A stretch of 64,000 nt of DNA from NCBI RefSeq assembly GCF_004634195.1, contig NZ_SKBP01000006.1, positions 110,199 to 174,198 of the forward strand. The letters run 5' to 3'. Numbering within the stretch: the first letter of the stretch is position 1; each line of letters starts with the position of its first letter. Below, piece by piece: positions 63,602 through 64,000 of this stretch. The notes below the pieces were generated by a model. That model was not told where the DNA came from. It worked only from the letters and a program-made list of their open reading frames with translations, and searched no databases. Both the position numbers and the translations under genes were made by a program. Source of the DNA: Flavobacterium salilacus subsp. salilacus (GTDB taxonomy: Bacteria > Bacteroidota > Bacteroidia > Flavobacteriales > Flavobacteriaceae).

Positions 63602-64000
63602 TTATCCCAAAAAATAAATCTTTAAAACGGAGTTTAGCACAAGTAAACTTCTTGAAAAACAAATAGTCCTGCGATTCAGTCTTTTCAAGTGAGTTCTTAA
63701 TGTTAGGTTGTTTCTCTCAATACGATTTGTACCGAATGGTTTAACAGCATGGAGGCCAACAGGAATAAGTGACTTATAATTCCTCAGTCTATCGGTATAA
63801 ATTTTCTTTGCCTTGGATAATTCCAATGTTTTTATTACAGCATGTAAAGTCTTATTTGTTCTCTTTCCGACACAGAAACTTATAACATTCTTGGATGTCC
63901 GCTCCAAAGCATATACTATCCATATAAGTTTACTCTTTCGTTGGATGAATGTTCTCATCTCATCAACCTCATAAATTTTATCTCTTTTAATAATTGGTCT
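63602..64000 (-). mobile_element. IS1-family transposase, C-terminal part; element runs off the window
   Basis: Open to the window edge (N-terminus outside). It reads RPIIKRDKIYEVDEMRTFIQRKS..., KIYTDRLRNYKSLIPVGLHAVKPFGTNRIERNNLTLRTHLKRLNRRTICFSRS, which are the IS1 DDE signatures (DEM, YTD-x4-Y, NxIERxNLxLR). A possible terminal inverted repeat, GGGTTGTATCTTGTCAATAA, begins at 63498 (weak likeness to the IS1 end). From the tracrRNA end (63377) to there I see only AT-rich DNA. It has the same orientation as the truncated copy at 53094-53407. Confidence 0.88.

Overview
The window comes from a low-GC member of the Flavobacteriaceae, probably Flavobacterium or a close relative. The evidence is type 9 secretion (T9SS) C-terminal sorting domains, Bacteroidetes promoters (TTG-N19-TAnnTTTG), a TonB-dependent receptor, a short CarB, a type B L31, a candidate Flavobacterium-type 6S RNA and several PorT-like small barrels. 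No species can be named from sequence alone.

From 1 to about 41.1 kb the region is ordinary chromosome. It runs from a partial haem c protein, a T9SS FG-GAP/UnbV protein, a cupredoxin, a Kir-type K+ channel, carB and rpmH to a Crp-like regulator, a lytic transglycosylase, a pirin and a RelE/ParE toxin-antitoxin pair. It continues with mtaB, a peptide-binding lipoprotein, a GlmU-like protein and rpmE2, then an envelope group (GT2, phosphosugar mutase, MsbA-like exporter), a TonB receptor coupled to an M23 peptidase, zapA - 6S RNA - rny, a two-component pair, xerD, a PfkB kinase, aroQ and four small beta-barrel genes.

At 41.14 kb the character changes. A 3' half of an elongator tRNA-Met gene, still followed by its terminator hairpin, marks an attachment scar. 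The geometry puts inserted DNA to the right, and it runs past the end of the window. The first cargo (41.5-53.1 kb) is a compact 13-gene operon for a type IV pilus / type II secretion-like machine: pseudopilins, prepilin peptidase, one assembly ATPase, secretin, PilM/N-, PilO- and PilP/GspC-like parts, a GspK-like beta-helix protein, a platform protein and two lipoproteins. It has no retraction ATPase. A near-identical 68-80 bp direct repeat brackets this cargo.

The second cargo (53.1-64 kb) is a complete type II-C CRISPR-Cas9 locus between two same-orientation IS1-family copies. The left copy is truncated; the right copy runs off the window. The array has 49 identical 47-bp repeats and 48 spacers of 29-30 bp. 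It reads on the + strand, opposite to cas9 - small ORF - cas1 - cas2. The tracrRNA lies upstream of cas9 on the + strand and appears to have arisen from a degenerate repeat that carries its promoter. Each array repeat carries a promoter-like TTG-N20-TACTTTAG, so crRNAs may be transcribed singly, as in Neisseria II-C. Two features stand out as possibly undescribed. One is a 36-codon ORF that fits exactly between cas9 and cas1. The other is the cas9/tracrRNA divergent control region, which has an 18-bp perfect palindrome and a 12-bp element shared in inverted orientation by both promoters.
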